From: Metabacillus endolithicus
GTDB taxonomy: Bacteria; Bacillota; Bacilli; Bacillales; Bacillaceae
DNA: 64,000 bases
Assembly: GCF_023078335.1 (NCBI RefSeq)
Contig: NZ_CP095550.1
Span: 992,001-1,056,000 of the forward strand
Direction of reading: 5' to 3'
Shown: positions 45,255 through 55,091 of the stretch, piece by piece
How positions within the stretch are numbered: position 1 is the stretch's first letter
Layout: every line of letters starts with the position of its first letter
The notes under the pieces: model-generated
The model's database searches: none
What the model saw: the letters and a program-made list of their open reading frames with translations, nothing else
What the model was told of the DNA's origin: nothing
Translations under genes and position numbers: made by a program

Positions 45255-46571
45255 CTATTTTTGTTTTTTGTTTAACCTTCTTTTTCTCTTTTTAATTTGT
45301 TCCATTTCTCGGCCCATCTTCTTTTTATAGCCTGGTTTTACCTTTTTAGGTTTTTGAACAATACTTTTCGCTAAAGCATCTACCTCGTCTGTTACTCTTT
45401 TTCGATTTTGACGACGTTTTCTGTCATCAATGTCACGCCATTCTTCACCAACAAAATCTTTATTAATAAATTCAATACCTTGCTTTTCAAGCTTGTTTAA
45501 CGCATCTTCATCAGAAGTCTCATATAATGTGACAGCAATACCTGAACTGCCTGCACGAGCTGTTCTTCCAACTCGATGAATATAAAACTCTAAATCGTTT
45601 GTAGGAATTTCATAGTTTAAAACATGACTTATTCCTTTAATGTCAATTCCACGTGCAGCTAAGTCAGTTGCAACAACATATTGGAATTCTAAATCATTAA
45701 TTTGCTTCATCATTTTTTTCCGATCACGCGGGGATAAATCACCATGTATTCTTCCGACCTTTAAGCCTTTTTCAATGAGTGCATCTGCCAACTCATCCGC
45801 ATTCTTTTTAGTGTTTGTGAAAACAATGGCTAAAAAAGGATTAAAATTCTTAAGCATATCATGAACAAGTTGCTTCTTATCGCGATGTCTTACTGGAACA
45901 AGAATATGTTCAATCTTTGCTGCAGTAGCCTGTTTAGGAGCTACATGTGTAAATTTTGGATTTGCCAAGTATTTTTTCAAAAATGGTTTTAGCTTTTCTG
46001 GAATAGTCGCAGAAAAAACTAAAATTTGTAATTGATCAGGCATTTGCCCTGCAACCATATCCACATCTTTTATAAATCCCATATCTAAGATCATATCTGC
46101 TTCGTCAACTACAAATGAACGAACCCGATTGATTACTAGTGCGTTTTCTTTTACAAGGTCATTTATTCGCCCTGGTGTACCTACAACGATTTGTGGTTGG
46201 GTTTTTAATTTTTCTATTGTTCTTTGTTTATCAGTACCACCTATAAAAAGCTTTGCAGATATATTATCCGATGAAAAAGCAATTAGTTTTCCAACCTCAT
46301 TGTAAATTTGTGATGCTAATTCTCTTGTCGGAGCCGTTATAACGACTTGTACTTCTTGTCGATCAGTATCAACTTGATTAATTAATGGTAGTAAGTAAGC
46401 ATGTGTTTTTCCTGTACCAGTTTGTGATTGTCCAATTGCACTTTCACCTCTTAAAATAGAGGGAATTAATCGCTCCTGTATCTCAGTTGGCTCAAAGAAT
46501 TTTAATTCTTTTGTGATTGCTTCTATAATAAAAGGCTTTAATGAAAAACGCTCAAATTTTGTTTGTTCCAT
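45255..46571 (-). CDS. cshB: DEAD-box RNA helicase CshB
   Basis: ATP-dependent RNA helicase of 438 aa (YqfR/CshB), linked to cold adaptation and mRNA handling. Motifs: Q motif near TEIQERLIP, motif I AIGQSQTGTGKTHAY, Ia PTRELASQ, II VVDEADMILD, III FSATIP, V ATDLAARGIDI, VI HRVGRTARAG. A very basic tail (KPKKVKPGYKKKMGREMEQIKKRKRRLNKKQK, in part) should bind RNA. It lies directly upstream of nfo. Confidence 0.93.
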   Translation of the reverse strand: MEQTKFERFSLKPFIIEAITKELKFFEPTEIQERLIPSILRGESAIGQSQTGTGKTHAYLLPLINQVDTDRQEVQVVITAPTRELASQIYNEVGKLIAFSSDNISAKLFIGGTDKQRTIEKLKTQPQIVVGTPGRINDLVKENALVINRVRSFVVDEADMILDMGFIKDVDMVAGQMPDQLQILVFSATIPEKLKPFLKKYLANPKFTHVAPKQATAAKIEHILVPVRHRDKKQLVHDMLKNFNPFLAIVFTNTKKNADELADALIEKGLKVGRIHGDLSPRDRKKMMKQINDLEFQYVVATDLAARGIDIKGISHVLNYEIPTNDLEFYIHRVGRTARAGSSGIAVTLYETSDEDALNKLEKQGIEFINKDFVGEEWRDIDDRKRRQNRKRVTDEVDALAKSIVQKPKKVKPGYKKKMGREMEQIKKRKRRLNKKQK

Positions 46572-46770
46572 AAGTATCTCTCCTTTTTGATAAAGTTCTT
46601 ATTTTATACATAAATCGACACTTTATCAGTCCATCATTAGATTATACCTTATTGAATAAAAAACTCAAATTATGTAAAACATTTTTTCATTTTTTTATAT
46701 AACAGAAACCAATTGACCTTTAAATGCATAGTCTAAAACAGGGTAAAGAACTTTGAAAGGAGGAATTTTT

Positions 46771-47421
46771 ATGTTTCAGCAAAGACCGATGCCTCCTATG
46801 AATTCCAGAGGTTACTTCCCACAACAAGGGCAAATTCCGATGGGACGACAAGCAAATCCAGGCTCATTCATGGGCAGAGGACAATTAGGATCGCAAATGG
46901 CTGCTAGAGGCGCAGGTGGTGGCGGTGGATTAAAAGGTATTCTTTCGAAAATACTGCCGGGCTCACAAGGTGCAGCTGGAGGAGGGATAAATCCCCAAAG
47001 CTTTATTGGTGGTGCAAATGCTGCTTCAAATGCAACTAGAGCCACCGGATCTCTTCAAGGACTGATGAATCCTTCAAACATTTCAGGAATGCTTGGTAAT
47101 GTGCAACGTGTATTAGGAATGGCACAGCAGGTAACACCAATGGTCCAACAATACGGTCCATTAGTAAAGAATCTTCCGGCTATGGTAAAAATTTATCGTG
47201 AGCTAAACAGCAGTAATGATAATGAGTCAAATGATTCCACAAATGAAACAACTCAAGCAGCCACTGTTACAGAACAGTCGAATCAGCCAACAAATCAAAA
47301 CGTTGGTAAAAAAACATCTAAAAAAGAGTCTCCAAGTATTTCTGAAGAAGTTATCCAATCTACTGAAACCAAAAAGCGTAAACCAATGCCAAGAAGCTCT
47401 CAGCCAAAAATGTATATCTAA
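46771..47421 (+). CDS. yqfQ: YqfQ-like (VrrA-type) spore-associated protein
   Basis: A 216-aa low-complexity protein: Met/Pro/Gln/Gly-rich N-terminus (MFQQRPMPPMNSRGYFPQQ), a Gly/Ala-rich middle (GAGGGGGLKGILSKILPGS), a helical segment (GNVQRVLGMAQQVTPMVQQYGPLVKNLPAMVKIYREL), and a Ser/Thr/Asn/Lys-rich tail. This composition and position match YqfQ, a family also described as VrrA-like. Function unknown; sporulation expression is typical of relatives. AAAGGAGG lies five bases before the ATG at 46771. Confidence 0.8.
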   Translation: MFQQRPMPPMNSRGYFPQQGQIPMGRQANPGSFMGRGQLGSQMAARGAGGGGGLKGILSKILPGSQGAAGGGINPQSFIGGANAASNATRATGSLQGLMNPSNISGMLGNVQRVLGMAQQVTPMVQQYGPLVKNLPAMVKIYRELNSSNDNESNDSTNETTQAATVTEQSNQPTNQNVGKKTSKKESPSISEEVIQSTETKKRKPMPRSSQPKMYI

Positions 47422-47481
47422 TATTCCTCTTTGTATTCTTTCCTGAATTTCGTTATAATATTAAGAGATTGTGAGATATAA

Positions 47482-47504
47482 GAGCCGTTTAGCGGCTTTT
47501 TTTT
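47482..47504 (+). terminator. Terminator between yqfQ and ispH
   Basis: Short AGCCG/CGGCT stem with a five-base loop followed by T8. Confidence 0.75.
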
Positions 47505-47573
47505 CAGTAGAAGCAGGGACAAAGGGTCGATCATTTGTCAGCTCTCTATTTGATCTCTTAAGGAGGCAATATA

Positions 47574-48521
47574 ATGGATATCATTAAAATCGCTCCACGC
47601 GGTTATTGTTATGGTGTTGTCGATGCAATGGTTATTGCAAAAAATGCAGCATTAGATAAATCTTTACCTAGACCTATCTACATTTTAGGAATGATTGTTC
47701 ATAATAAACATGTAACAGATGCCTTTGAAGAGGATGGCATTATTACTTTAGATGGGGAAAACCGCTTAGAAATCTTAGAAAAGGTTGATAAAGGAACGGT
47801 TGTATTTACTGCCCACGGGGTATCACCTGAAGTAAGAAAGCTTGCTAAGGAAAAGGGACTTGTTACGATTGATGCCACATGTCCGGATGTTTCTAGAACA
47901 CATGACCTTATTCGTGAAAAAGAAGCAGAAGGGTACAACGTGATTTATATCGGCAAAAAAGGACACCCTGAGCCAGAAGGTGCTGTCGGGGTGGCACCAG
48001 AAATTGTGCATCTTGTCGAATCAGTTGAAGATGTGGAACAACTCATTCTTGAAAATGAAAAACTGGTCGTTACGAATCAAACAACAATGAGTCAATGGGA
48101 TGTTGCCGACATTATGGAAAAAGTAAAAGAAAAATTTCCGCATGTTGAAATTCATCGTGAAATTTGCTTAGCTACTCAGGTCCGTCAAGAAGCTGTTGCT
48201 GAACAAGCAACAGAAGCAGATTTAACAATTGTTGTAGGTGACCCGAAAAGTAATAATTCAAATCGATTAGCACAAGTATCTGAGCAAATTGCCGGCACAA
48301 GAGCATACCGAATCTCAGATATAAGTGAGCTTAAACTTGAGTGGTTAAAAGATGTCAAAACTGTTGCAGTAACTGCAGGAGCATCCACTCCAACGCCTAT
48401 TACAAAGAAGGTTATTCAGTTCTTAGAACAATATAATCCGGACGACGAATCAACATGGAGTTTGGATCATAAAGTTCCATTATCTAAGATACTTCCAAAA
48501 GTAAAGGTGAAAAATTCTTAA
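47574..48521 (+). CDS. ispH: 4-hydroxy-3-methylbut-2-enyl diphosphate reductase IspH
   Basis: Last enzyme of the MEP pathway, an iron-sulfur reductase making IPP and DMAPP; 315 aa. Cluster cysteines lie in [20 protein letters not shown] and [14 protein letters not shown]; the substrate-binding [10 protein letters not shown] and catalytic [10 protein letters not shown] and [10 protein letters not shown] segments are present. TAAGGAGG precedes the ATG. The same pathway's IspG is encoded 7 kb upstream. Confidence 0.95.
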   Translation: MDIIKIAPRGYCYGVVDAMVIAKNAALDKSLPRPIYILGMIVHNKHVTDAFEEDGIITLDGENRLEILEKVDKGTVVFTAHGVSPEVRKLAKEKGLVTIDATCPDVSRTHDLIREKEAEGYNVIYIGKKGHPEPEGAVGVAPEIVHLVESVEDVEQLILENEKLVVTNQTTMSQWDVADIMEKVKEKFPHVEIHREICLATQVRQEAVAEQATEADLTIVVGDPKSNNSNRLAQVSEQIAGTRAYRISDISELKLEWLKDVKTVAVTAGASTPTPITKKVIQFLEQYNPDDESTWSLDHKVPLSKILPKVKVKNS

Positions 48522-48531
48522 TATAAGAAAC

Positions 48532-48562
48532 AAAATCCCATTCAGAAATGAATGGGATTTTT
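48532..48562. terminator. Bidirectional terminator ispH / yqfO
   Basis: Perfect 13-bp stem AAAATCCCATTCA with its complement and a GAAA tetraloop between convergent genes. Confidence 0.9.
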
Positions 48563-48568
48563 CTTATT

Positions 48569-49690
48569 CTATACAAATTTAAATGGATTTGTATCAACCT
48601 GAGATCCAAAGACCTTCACATCAAACTTTTCTTTCAAGCATAATTCTCCTAATTTTTTAGAAACTCCATCAATCATCACTTTTTCCACATGATGACCTGG
48701 ATCTATAACATTTAAATCCATCATCATAGCATCATGTGCAACATGGAAGTAAAGATCTCCAGTAACATAAACATCTGCACCTTTAAATTTTGCCTGTTGG
48801 ATATATTTATTACCATCCCCACCCAGAACGGCAACTTTTTTAACTTTCACATCTGTTTTTCCAACCATTCTTACACGTTCAACATGCAAAGAGCTTTTAA
48901 CATGTTCAGCAAACTCCTGAAGTGTTAGTTCTTTGTTTAATTTCCCAATTCGCCCCAGGCCCAAAATTTCTCCCTTTTGTTCTACAGGATAAATATCATA
49001 AGCTACTTCTTCATAAGGATGTGATTTCAACATAGCTTGAATGACCTTTTTTTGAATTGACTGAGGGAAAATTGTTTCAATTCTGTGTTCGTCTTCATAC
49101 TCAAGTTTCCCCTTTTCGCCTATGAATGGATTTGCCTGATCTAGTGGCAAAAAGCTTCCCTCTCCTTTAGCTGAAAAAGAACAGTGACTATAGGCACCGA
49201 TATGACCAGCTCCTGCACTTCCTAAAGCATCTCTCACCACTTTTTCATGGGTACCTGGTACAAACACTACCAGCTTCTTTAATTGATCCTCATACGTAGG
49301 AACAAGCACTTCTAAATTGGTTAATTGCAATGCTTCTGCTAATAAATCATTAACCCCGCCATTAGCTACATCCAAATTAGTATGTGCAGCATACAACGCA
49401 ATGTCGTGTTTGATACACTTTTCAAGCATTCTTCCATAAGTGGTTTCAGTTGATAGTGTTTTAATTGGTCTAAAAATCGGAGGATGATGAGCAATTATTA
49501 AATCAACATTTTGATTGATCGCTTCATCAATAACAGATTCAACTACATCTAAAGTAATCATCACATTTTTGACTTTTTTGTTTAAACTACCAATTTGAAG
49601 CCCTATTTTATCTCCTTCAACAGCATATGCTTTTGGAGAGAATGCCTCAAACAATTGAATGACTTCATAGCCATTTGGTATTTTAGTCAT
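48569..49690 (-). CDS. yqfO: Nif3-like dinuclear metal protein YqfO (GTP cyclohydrolase 1 type 2 homologue)
   Basis: A 373-aa Nif3/DUF34 protein. The metal site is built from IIAHHPPIFRP and LYAAHTNLD in the first half and HVAHDAMMMDL and DPGHHVEK at the end. The inserted PII-like domain (residues about 130-235, KKLVVFVPGTHEKVVRDALGSAGAGHIG) is the long form found in Bacillus. The catalytic role is unresolved. The start overlaps the end of trmK by four bases, so the pair is coupled. Confidence 0.9.
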   Translation of the reverse strand: MTKIPNGYEVIQLFEAFSPKAYAVEGDKIGLQIGSLNKKVKNVMITLDVVESVIDEAINQNVDLIIAHHPPIFRPIKTLSTETTYGRMLEKCIKHDIALYAAHTNLDVANGGVNDLLAEALQLTNLEVLVPTYEDQLKKLVVFVPGTHEKVVRDALGSAGAGHIGAYSHCSFSAKGEGSFLPLDQANPFIGEKGKLEYEDEHRIETIFPQSIQKKVIQAMLKSHPYEEVAYDIYPVEQKGEILGLGRIGKLNKELTLQEFAEHVKSSLHVERVRMVGKTDVKVKKVAVLGGDGNKYIQQAKFKGADVYVTGDLYFHVAHDAMMMDLNVIDPGHHVEKVMIDGVSKKLGELCLKEKFDVKVFGSQVDTNPFKFV

Positions 49691-50402
49691 ATGCTTAGAA
49701 CCTCCTCTACCAGCTTCATTTGCTTTATTATTTCTTGATATTTCTCATTCTTTTCATATGTATGTCCAGCTTCTTCAAGTTTCGCAATAATGGATTTCCA
49801 ATGATGATATTCCCCAGTCCATTTTTTTGAAACGTTTCTGATTTCTCCTTAGCTAAAATTGGTCCTAACAGTAATCCTGCTTCATAAGAATAGTGATCAT
49901 ATGGACGCTTCGCTTCACCTTTTTCCGCTACAAGTACTTCATAAAGCTTATCATCTTCCTCTAATATTTCTTCTTCAATAAGCTCCCATCCGTTGTCTAC
50001 TAACCACTCACGTATATAGTGGGCATGAATATTAGGTTGAAGGATTAAACGAGTTACACCTGTTAATTTTGATTTACCTTCTTCTAAAATCTTTTTAATT
50101 AGTGCACCACCCATACCTGCAATGGTAATGCAGTCAACAGACTCACCGTCCTCTATTACTGAAAGTCCATCACCTTGTCTTACAGATATTACATTAGTAA
50201 GATTACATTTCATTACCTGATTTTTAGCAGATAAATAAGGACCATCTGTAATTTCCCCGGCAATCGCAGCCTTAGCCTTTCCTTGTAAGATAGAGTAACA
50301 AGGTAAATAAGCATGATCCGAGCCTATATCAGCAAAGATCGCATCTTTTGGAACATAAGATGCAACTGTTTCAAGTCTTTTTGATAGTTTTAATTCATTC
50401 AT
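49687..50402 (-). pseudogene. trmK: trmK, tRNA (adenine22-N1)-methyltransferase, frameshifted
   Basis: SAM-dependent tRNA m1A22 methyltransferase, 238 aa when intact. Motifs: LSKRLETVASYVP, SAM site FADIGSDHAYLPCYS, ITIAGMGGALIKKILEEG (catalytic region) and RLILQPNIHAHYIREWL. After ETFQK the frame shifts: the A7 tract at 49822-49828 needs eight A to read FQKKWTGEYHHWKSIIAKLEEAGHTYEKNEKY to a TGA overlapping the yqfO ATG. As written the last 55 or so residues are wrong, though the methylase core is whole. The ATG at 50402 starts as in relatives. Confidence 0.88.
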
Positions 50403-50481
50403 AAAGTTAGTCACCACAATTCGTTATTCTACATTTTCTTGGACATCATTAGCTTGTCCAAAAGCTCCTATTTAAAAGTAT

Positions 50482-50513
50482 AAAAAAAGTCCTTCACAGA
50501 TGCAAAGGACTTC
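50482..50513 (-). terminator. Terminator of cccA
   Basis: AAGTCCTT/AAGGACTT stem with a ten-base loop and T7 on the minus strand, just after the cccA stop. Confidence 0.8.
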
Positions 50514-50525
50514 TTTATTTGTAGG

Positions 50526-50888
50526 TTATTTAATTTGAGATACCCATTCAGCCATTTCGTCCAGCTTTTCATCTGGAACAAGACCAGCAGGCATAATTCC
50601 TCTACCTTCTTTAAGTGTTGTTTTAATATCATCTACACTTAGTTTCTCACCAACGCCTACAAGTGCAGGACCAGCTCCGCCCTCATAGTTTTGTCCATGA
50701 CATGAAATACAATTTTGTTGGTAAATTTCTTCCGGTGTAGCGTTTGCAACATCTTCGGTTTTTGGTTCTTCTTCTCCGCCACTAGCTAGTTCTTCATGAT
50801 CGCCAATACCTTTAAAAGATAAAAGGAACATAAGGCCGATTCCTAGCACAGCAATTAATAAAAATGGAATAAGTGGATTGCGATTCAT
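50526..50888 (-). CDS. cccA: Membrane-bound cytochrome c-550
   Basis: A 120-aa c-type cytochrome: N-terminal membrane anchor MNRNPLIPFLLIAVLGIGLMFLLS, an acidic Gly/Glu linker, and a heme domain with the CISCH (CxxCH) heme site and the axial Met in GIMPAGLVPDE. It carries electrons on the outer membrane face to cytochrome c oxidase. GGGAGG precedes ATG ATG; the second ATG matches known starts. Located between trmK and sigA as in B. subtilis. Confidence 0.92.
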   Translation of the reverse strand: MNRNPLIPFLLIAVLGIGLMFLLSFKGIGDHEELASGGEEEPKTEDVANATPEEIYQQNCISCHGQNYEGGAGPALVGVGEKLSVDDIKTTLKEGRGIMPAGLVPDEKLDEMAEWVSQIK

Positions 50889-51328
50889 CATGTAACCTCC
50901 CTTATGTAAATAGTGAGCCTTTTCATCAGAGGCAACATATCATTGCCGTCTAATGATGAGTAGAATTATCGTCTGTCTTACGAGCAGTCCCCTCCGATAA
51001 TTCTTTTATCTACTTTCATTTAGCTTTGTTATTTTGATGGATGATTTTCTTCTCCATGGGTGGTCGCTGCCCATTGGAATACTTCCGATAATCAACATAT
51101 AGTCAAAATGAACAATATAGCTACATTTCATAGGGTTCTACTGCCCGGTACTGCTGGATAATCAACATAAGTACAATTTTTATAAACAATCTCTATTTTA
51201 CTGTAATTTTTGAAATAGGAAAAGACCTATCTTTTAACATCTCCATGTTTTTCACACTTTAGACAAAAAACAGACAATAGTTATATGTAAGCGTAATTCT
51301 TTGTTGACATTATATCCAGTAAATACTT
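50889..51328. other. Gene-free leader region upstream of cccA with a hairpin and a duplicated motif
   Basis: No open frame is supported. On the minus strand it holds two copies of TATGTTGATTATC followed about 10-14 bases later by GGGCAG (in plus coordinates near 51097-51111 and 51160-51174), and a 10-bp hairpin AGAATTATCG/CGATAATTCT (50962-51004) whose 23-base loop contains a GGAGGGG. These lie between an unidentified membrane gene and cccA and could be part of a leader RNA. No known riboswitch class is recognised. Confidence 0.45.
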
Positions 51329-51865
51329 TCAAAATATAATACTTAAGATAACGATGAAGAGGTTTATTATACCACTTACAAGCAGATAATAGATTCGAAA
51401 TAACTTCCCAATTACAACCCAGAGCATACAATTACAAACAACTGTCAGTACAACCCAAAGCTCAGTCCCTTTCACAGCAAAATCTACAATTGTTATGGAA
51501 CTAACGAATAGTTGCACAAATGTGATCACTAACGGAATTTGAAATGCTGCTTTTTTTCTAATTACGTAAGCGGTAACAAGTCCAGAAGCTAAAACAAATA
51601 TTCCTGCTGTAACTGTTTGCAAAACAAAAGACAATTCAGTAAAATAGGTGACAAGAAGAGTACAAAGAAGAAGAAAACTAAGAATACCAATTCCAATAAA
51701 CGCCACATTAGGTCTCTTTGTTTTTTCTACTGGTTGTCCCTTTTCATCATGGGAGCCTTCTGTATAGAGGGCAAGTAAAAAATTACAGTAAGTGTCAGGA
51801 AGCAACTTACTTTCTTTCCAATATTTAATCTCGTTAACAATAATGTCTTTCTTTTCTCTATTCAT
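51329..51865 (-). CDS. Hypothetical integral membrane protein
   Basis: Not recognised. A 178-aa protein with a soluble N-terminal helix region (EKKDIIVNEIKYWKESKLLPDTYCNFLLALYTEG, in part) and five or six membrane segments from about residue 50. The N-terminal YWKESKLLPDTYCNFLLALY pattern looks like a short membrane-proximal domain often placed ahead of DUF2157-type helices, but that is a loose impression. It lies between sigA and cccA on the same strand with its own spacing, and B. subtilis has no gene known to me at this place. Confidence 0.7.
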   Translation of the reverse strand: MNREKKDIIVNEIKYWKESKLLPDTYCNFLLALYTEGSHDEKGQPVEKTKRPNVAFIGIGILSFLLLCTLLVTYFTELSFVLQTVTAGIFVLASGLVTAYVIRKKAAFQIPLVITFVQLFVSSITIVDFAVKGTELWVVLTVVCNCMLWVVIGKLFRIYYLLVSGIINLFIVILSIIF

Positions 51866-51954
51866 GTAGTCATCCTTAAAAAGTTGTTTCCTTTATTTTA
51901 AAAAGGAAAACCGGACTTGTAAATGAAAAATTTAAAGGCATCCTTTTGCAAAAG

Positions 51955-51980
51955 AAAAAAAGACGGACAATTGTGTCCGC
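51955..51980 (-). terminator. Terminator of sigA
   Basis: GGCGGACA/TGTCCGTC (minus sense, short loop) followed by T7 on the minus strand, just after the sigA stop at 51989. Confidence 0.8.
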
Positions 51981-51988
51981 CCCTTATC

Positions 51989-53110
51989 CTATTCTAAGAA
52001 ATCCTTTAGACGTTTACTGCGGCTAGGATGACGTAACTTACGAAGCGCTTTTGCTTCTATTTGTCGAATACGCTCGCGTGTTACACCAAATACTTTTCCA
52101 ACCTCTTCAAGAGTTCTTGTTCTTCCATCATCAAGACCAAAGCGCAGGCGCAATACGTTTTCTTCACGGTCTGTTAATGTATCTAACACATCTTCAAGTT
52201 GCTCTTTTAATAATTCATAAGCAGCATGTTCAGAAGGTGAGGTAGCATCCTGATCCTCGATGAAATCTCCTAAATGTGAATCATCTTCTTCACCGATTGG
52301 AGTTTCTAATGACACAGGCTCTTGAGCAATCTTCAGAATTTCTCTTACCTTATCAGGAGTTAGTTCCATATCTTCTCCAATTTCTTCTGGAGTTGGTTCT
52401 CTACCTAAATCCTGTAATAATTGACGTTGAACACGAATTAATTTATTAATGGTTTCAACCATATGAACCGGAATACGGATTGTTCGGGCTTGGTCTGCAA
52501 TTGCACGTGTAATCGCTTGACGAATCCACCAAGTAGCATACGTACTAAATTTATAACCTTTTTCATAGTCGAATTTTTCGACAGCCTTCATTAACCCCAT
52601 ATTACCTTCTTGAATTAAATCTAAGAATAACATCCCACGACCAACATAGCGCTTAGCAATACTAACTACTAGACGAAGGTTAGCTTCAGCAAGTCTACGC
52701 TTTGCTTCTTCATCGCCTTCCTCAATACGCTTAGCTAAATTAATTTCTTCATTAGCTGATAATAAATCAACACGGCCAATTTCTTTCAGATACATTCTTA
52801 CAGGGTCATTTATTTTAACTCCAGGCGGAACACTTAAGTCATTTAAATCAAATTCTTCTTCCTTAGCAAGATCTTGAATATTTGGATCAGCATCTTCAAC
52901 ATCTTCACCCGCTTCACCAATTAGTTCAACACCTTGTTCACCAAGAAATTCATAATACTCATCCATTTGGTCTGATTCGATTTCAAAGTTAGACATACGT
53001 TCTGCAATTTCTTCATATGTCAAAACTCCACGTTTTTTCCCAATTTCAGTTAACTGATCTTTCACCTGTTCAAAGGTTACTTCTGTCTCATGGGTTTGTT
53101 TATCAGCCAT
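51989..53110 (-). CDS. sigA: Primary RNA polymerase sigma factor SigA
   Basis: Housekeeping sigma-70 factor of 373 aa. Region 1.1 remnant at the N-terminus, region 1.2 [16 protein letters not shown], region 2 [60 protein letters not shown] (in part), region 3 and region 4.2 [30 protein letters not shown]. The ATG at 53110 follows GGAGGGG; an upstream frame to 53137 is rejected. Follows dnaG, forming the macromolecular-synthesis group. Confidence 0.97.
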   Translation of the reverse strand: MADKQTHETEVTFEQVKDQLTEIGKKRGVLTYEEIAERMSNFEIESDQMDEYYEFLGEQGVELIGEAGEDVEDADPNIQDLAKEEEFDLNDLSVPPGVKINDPVRMYLKEIGRVDLLSANEEINLAKRIEEGDEEAKRRLAEANLRLVVSIAKRYVGRGMLFLDLIQEGNMGLMKAVEKFDYEKGYKFSTYATWWIRQAITRAIADQARTIRIPVHMVETINKLIRVQRQLLQDLGREPTPEEIGEDMELTPDKVREILKIAQEPVSLETPIGEEDDSHLGDFIEDQDATSPSEHAAYELLKEQLEDVLDTLTDREENVLRLRFGLDDGRTRTLEEVGKVFGVTRERIRQIEAKALRKLRHPSRSKRLKDFLE

Positions 53111-53232
53111 AGGATCCCCTCCTTCCAGACTTACCATCGTAAGATAAGCATTTGGATTACTGTTTTTGAAATAGTATTCCTATATATAAGATGACTTGGC
53201 TATCATTAACCACATCATCAATTGCTTACTTA

Positions 53233-55059
53233 TTATGATTTTAGAGCTTGTTTTAATTGAATAATTTCCATTGCAATCTGAGCCGCTTCTTTAAATTGCT
53301 TGTTTCGTTCAGCTTCATTTTTTTCAATTTCTTTTTCTTTTATCATTAACATTTTTTGATGATTCAACACCTGTTTTATATAATCAGATAACTCCTGTTC
53401 AGTTACTTCAGAGTTTAAGGTAATCATCGCAATGTTGGATACGGTATGTTGTAATTCAGGGTTTGGTAATCTAGAAAGAAAAGAACTTACATTTTCTTCA
53501 TTTCCTTCCTCATAAAAACCATATAAATAAGTGACAATTGCCTTGTGCTCTTCAATATTAAATTGGAGACCAAGCCGATCAAGAACCTTTTCAGCAATAT
53601 CTTTACTTCTTAGCATATGTCCTATCAACATTCTTTCAGCCGTATGAAATGCTGGTAATAACCGCTTTGATTGAATAGGCACTCTTTTTGGCTGCTGCTG
53701 AGACATTTTATTTTGTTGCTGCGGAGGCTGCTGTTTACTTATTTGTTTTTCCTTCTGAAAAGTTTGCTCCTTCAACACATCCATTGACAGGTCAAATTCC
53801 GAGGATAATTGTTTTAAGTAAATTTCTTTTTCAACAGCATTCTCAATTCTAGATAGTTCGGTAAGAACAGAATCTATATATTGAAGTCTCTCCCCCTCAT
53901 TATGAAGATTTTTTCCTCTTCGATAATAAGTCATTTTAAATGTCATGATCGGTACACTTGCCCCTATTACATCATGTTTGAATTTCTCTTCTCCGAACTT
54001 TTTGATGTAGTCATCAGGGTCCATACCATCTGGAACCATTGCAACCTTTATGTTACATCCTGCTGCCTTTAATATCTTAGAAGCTCTCATGGTTGCTTCA
54101 ATTCCGGCAGAATCAGAATCATAACATATTATCACTTCAGATACATTTCTTCGTATGATTTTTGCCTGTTCTTCTGTTAAAGAGGTTCCCATTGTCGCAA
54201 TTGCCTGTTCCACACCAGCACGTGTTGAAGAAATAACATCGGCAAATCCTTCGAATAGGACAACTTGTTGATTTTTCCGAATATGTAATCTTGCACGGTG
54301 AAAATTATAAAGCAGCTTGCTTTTATTAAATATTTTCGTCTCTGGGCTATTTAAGTATTTAGGTTTTTCGTCACCAAGCACTCTTCCTGAAAAAGCAATT
54401 GTATTACCATGATGATCCATAATTGGGAACATGATTCGATTCCTAAATCGGTCAAAAAATTCATTGTCAGAGTTATTTTTTTTAACAAGTAACCCTGCTT
54501 CCTCCATTAATGAAAGGTCAAACCCTCTTTTTTCTAAAAACTTTGAAATAAAGTCCCAAGAATCTAGAGAATAGCCAATTTCAAACGCATCGATTGTTTC
54601 TTTTGTAAATCCTCTATTCAATAAGTAATCTAATGCAGGTTGACCTTCTTTTGTGTTTACTAACAAATGGTGGTAAAATTTCTTTAACAGCTCATGCGCT
54701 TCAACCATTTTGTCTGTACTTTTCGAAGCAACTTTCCCTTGATTTTGATCAACTGGCGAAAGAGAAGGCAAATCGATTCCAGCCTTGTCTGCTAAGTGCT
54801 GTGCTGCTTCTATGAAAGTATATCCTTCATGTTGCATAAGAAAAGAAAAGACATTCCCTCCAGCACCACATCCAAAGCAATGGAATATTTGCTTATCAGC
54901 TGAAACAGAGAACGAAGGTGACTTTTCACCATGAAACGGACATAACCCAAAATAATTCCGTCCTTGTTTCTTCAATTGAACATATTCACTTATCACATCA
55001 ACAATGTCAGAAGTTCTTTGTATTTTTTCGAGTAATTCCTCGGGAATTCGATTTCCCAT
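53233..55059 (-). CDS. dnaG: DNA primase
   Basis: Primase of 608 aa that lays RNA primers for replication. CHC2 zinc domain (CPFHGEKSPSFSVSADKQIFHCFGCG, in part), TOPRIM core with VVLFEGFADVIS and ICYDSDSAG, and a C-terminal helicase-binding domain (TAERMLIGHMLRSKDIAEKVLD onwards). A Gln-rich linker is at residues about 445-465. It is followed by sigA and preceded by yqxD. All frames are intact. Confidence 0.96.
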   Translation of the reverse strand: MGNRIPEELLEKIQRTSDIVDVISEYVQLKKQGRNYFGLCPFHGEKSPSFSVSADKQIFHCFGCGAGGNVFSFLMQHEGYTFIEAAQHLADKAGIDLPSLSPVDQNQGKVASKSTDKMVEAHELLKKFYHHLLVNTKEGQPALDYLLNRGFTKETIDAFEIGYSLDSWDFISKFLEKRGFDLSLMEEAGLLVKKNNSDNEFFDRFRNRIMFPIMDHHGNTIAFSGRVLGDEKPKYLNSPETKIFNKSKLLYNFHRARLHIRKNQQVVLFEGFADVISSTRAGVEQAIATMGTSLTEEQAKIIRRNVSEVIICYDSDSAGIEATMRASKILKAAGCNIKVAMVPDGMDPDDYIKKFGEEKFKHDVIGASVPIMTFKMTYYRRGKNLHNEGERLQYIDSVLTELSRIENAVEKEIYLKQLSSEFDLSMDVLKEQTFQKEKQISKQQPPQQQNKMSQQQPKRVPIQSKRLLPAFHTAERMLIGHMLRSKDIAEKVLDRLGLQFNIEEHKAIVTYLYGFYEEGNEENVSSFLSRLPNPELQHTVSNIAMITLNSEVTEQELSDYIKQVLNHQKMLMIKEKEIEKNEAERNKQFKEAAQIAMEIIQLKQALKS

Positions 55060-55091
55060 GCTAACAACTCCGTATTACAGATATTCGATAT

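Noticed and set aside
50889..51328. 6S RNA or known riboswitch upstream of cccA
   Set aside because: The interval lacks the long bulged double helix of 6S RNA and no conserved riboswitch core was recognised.
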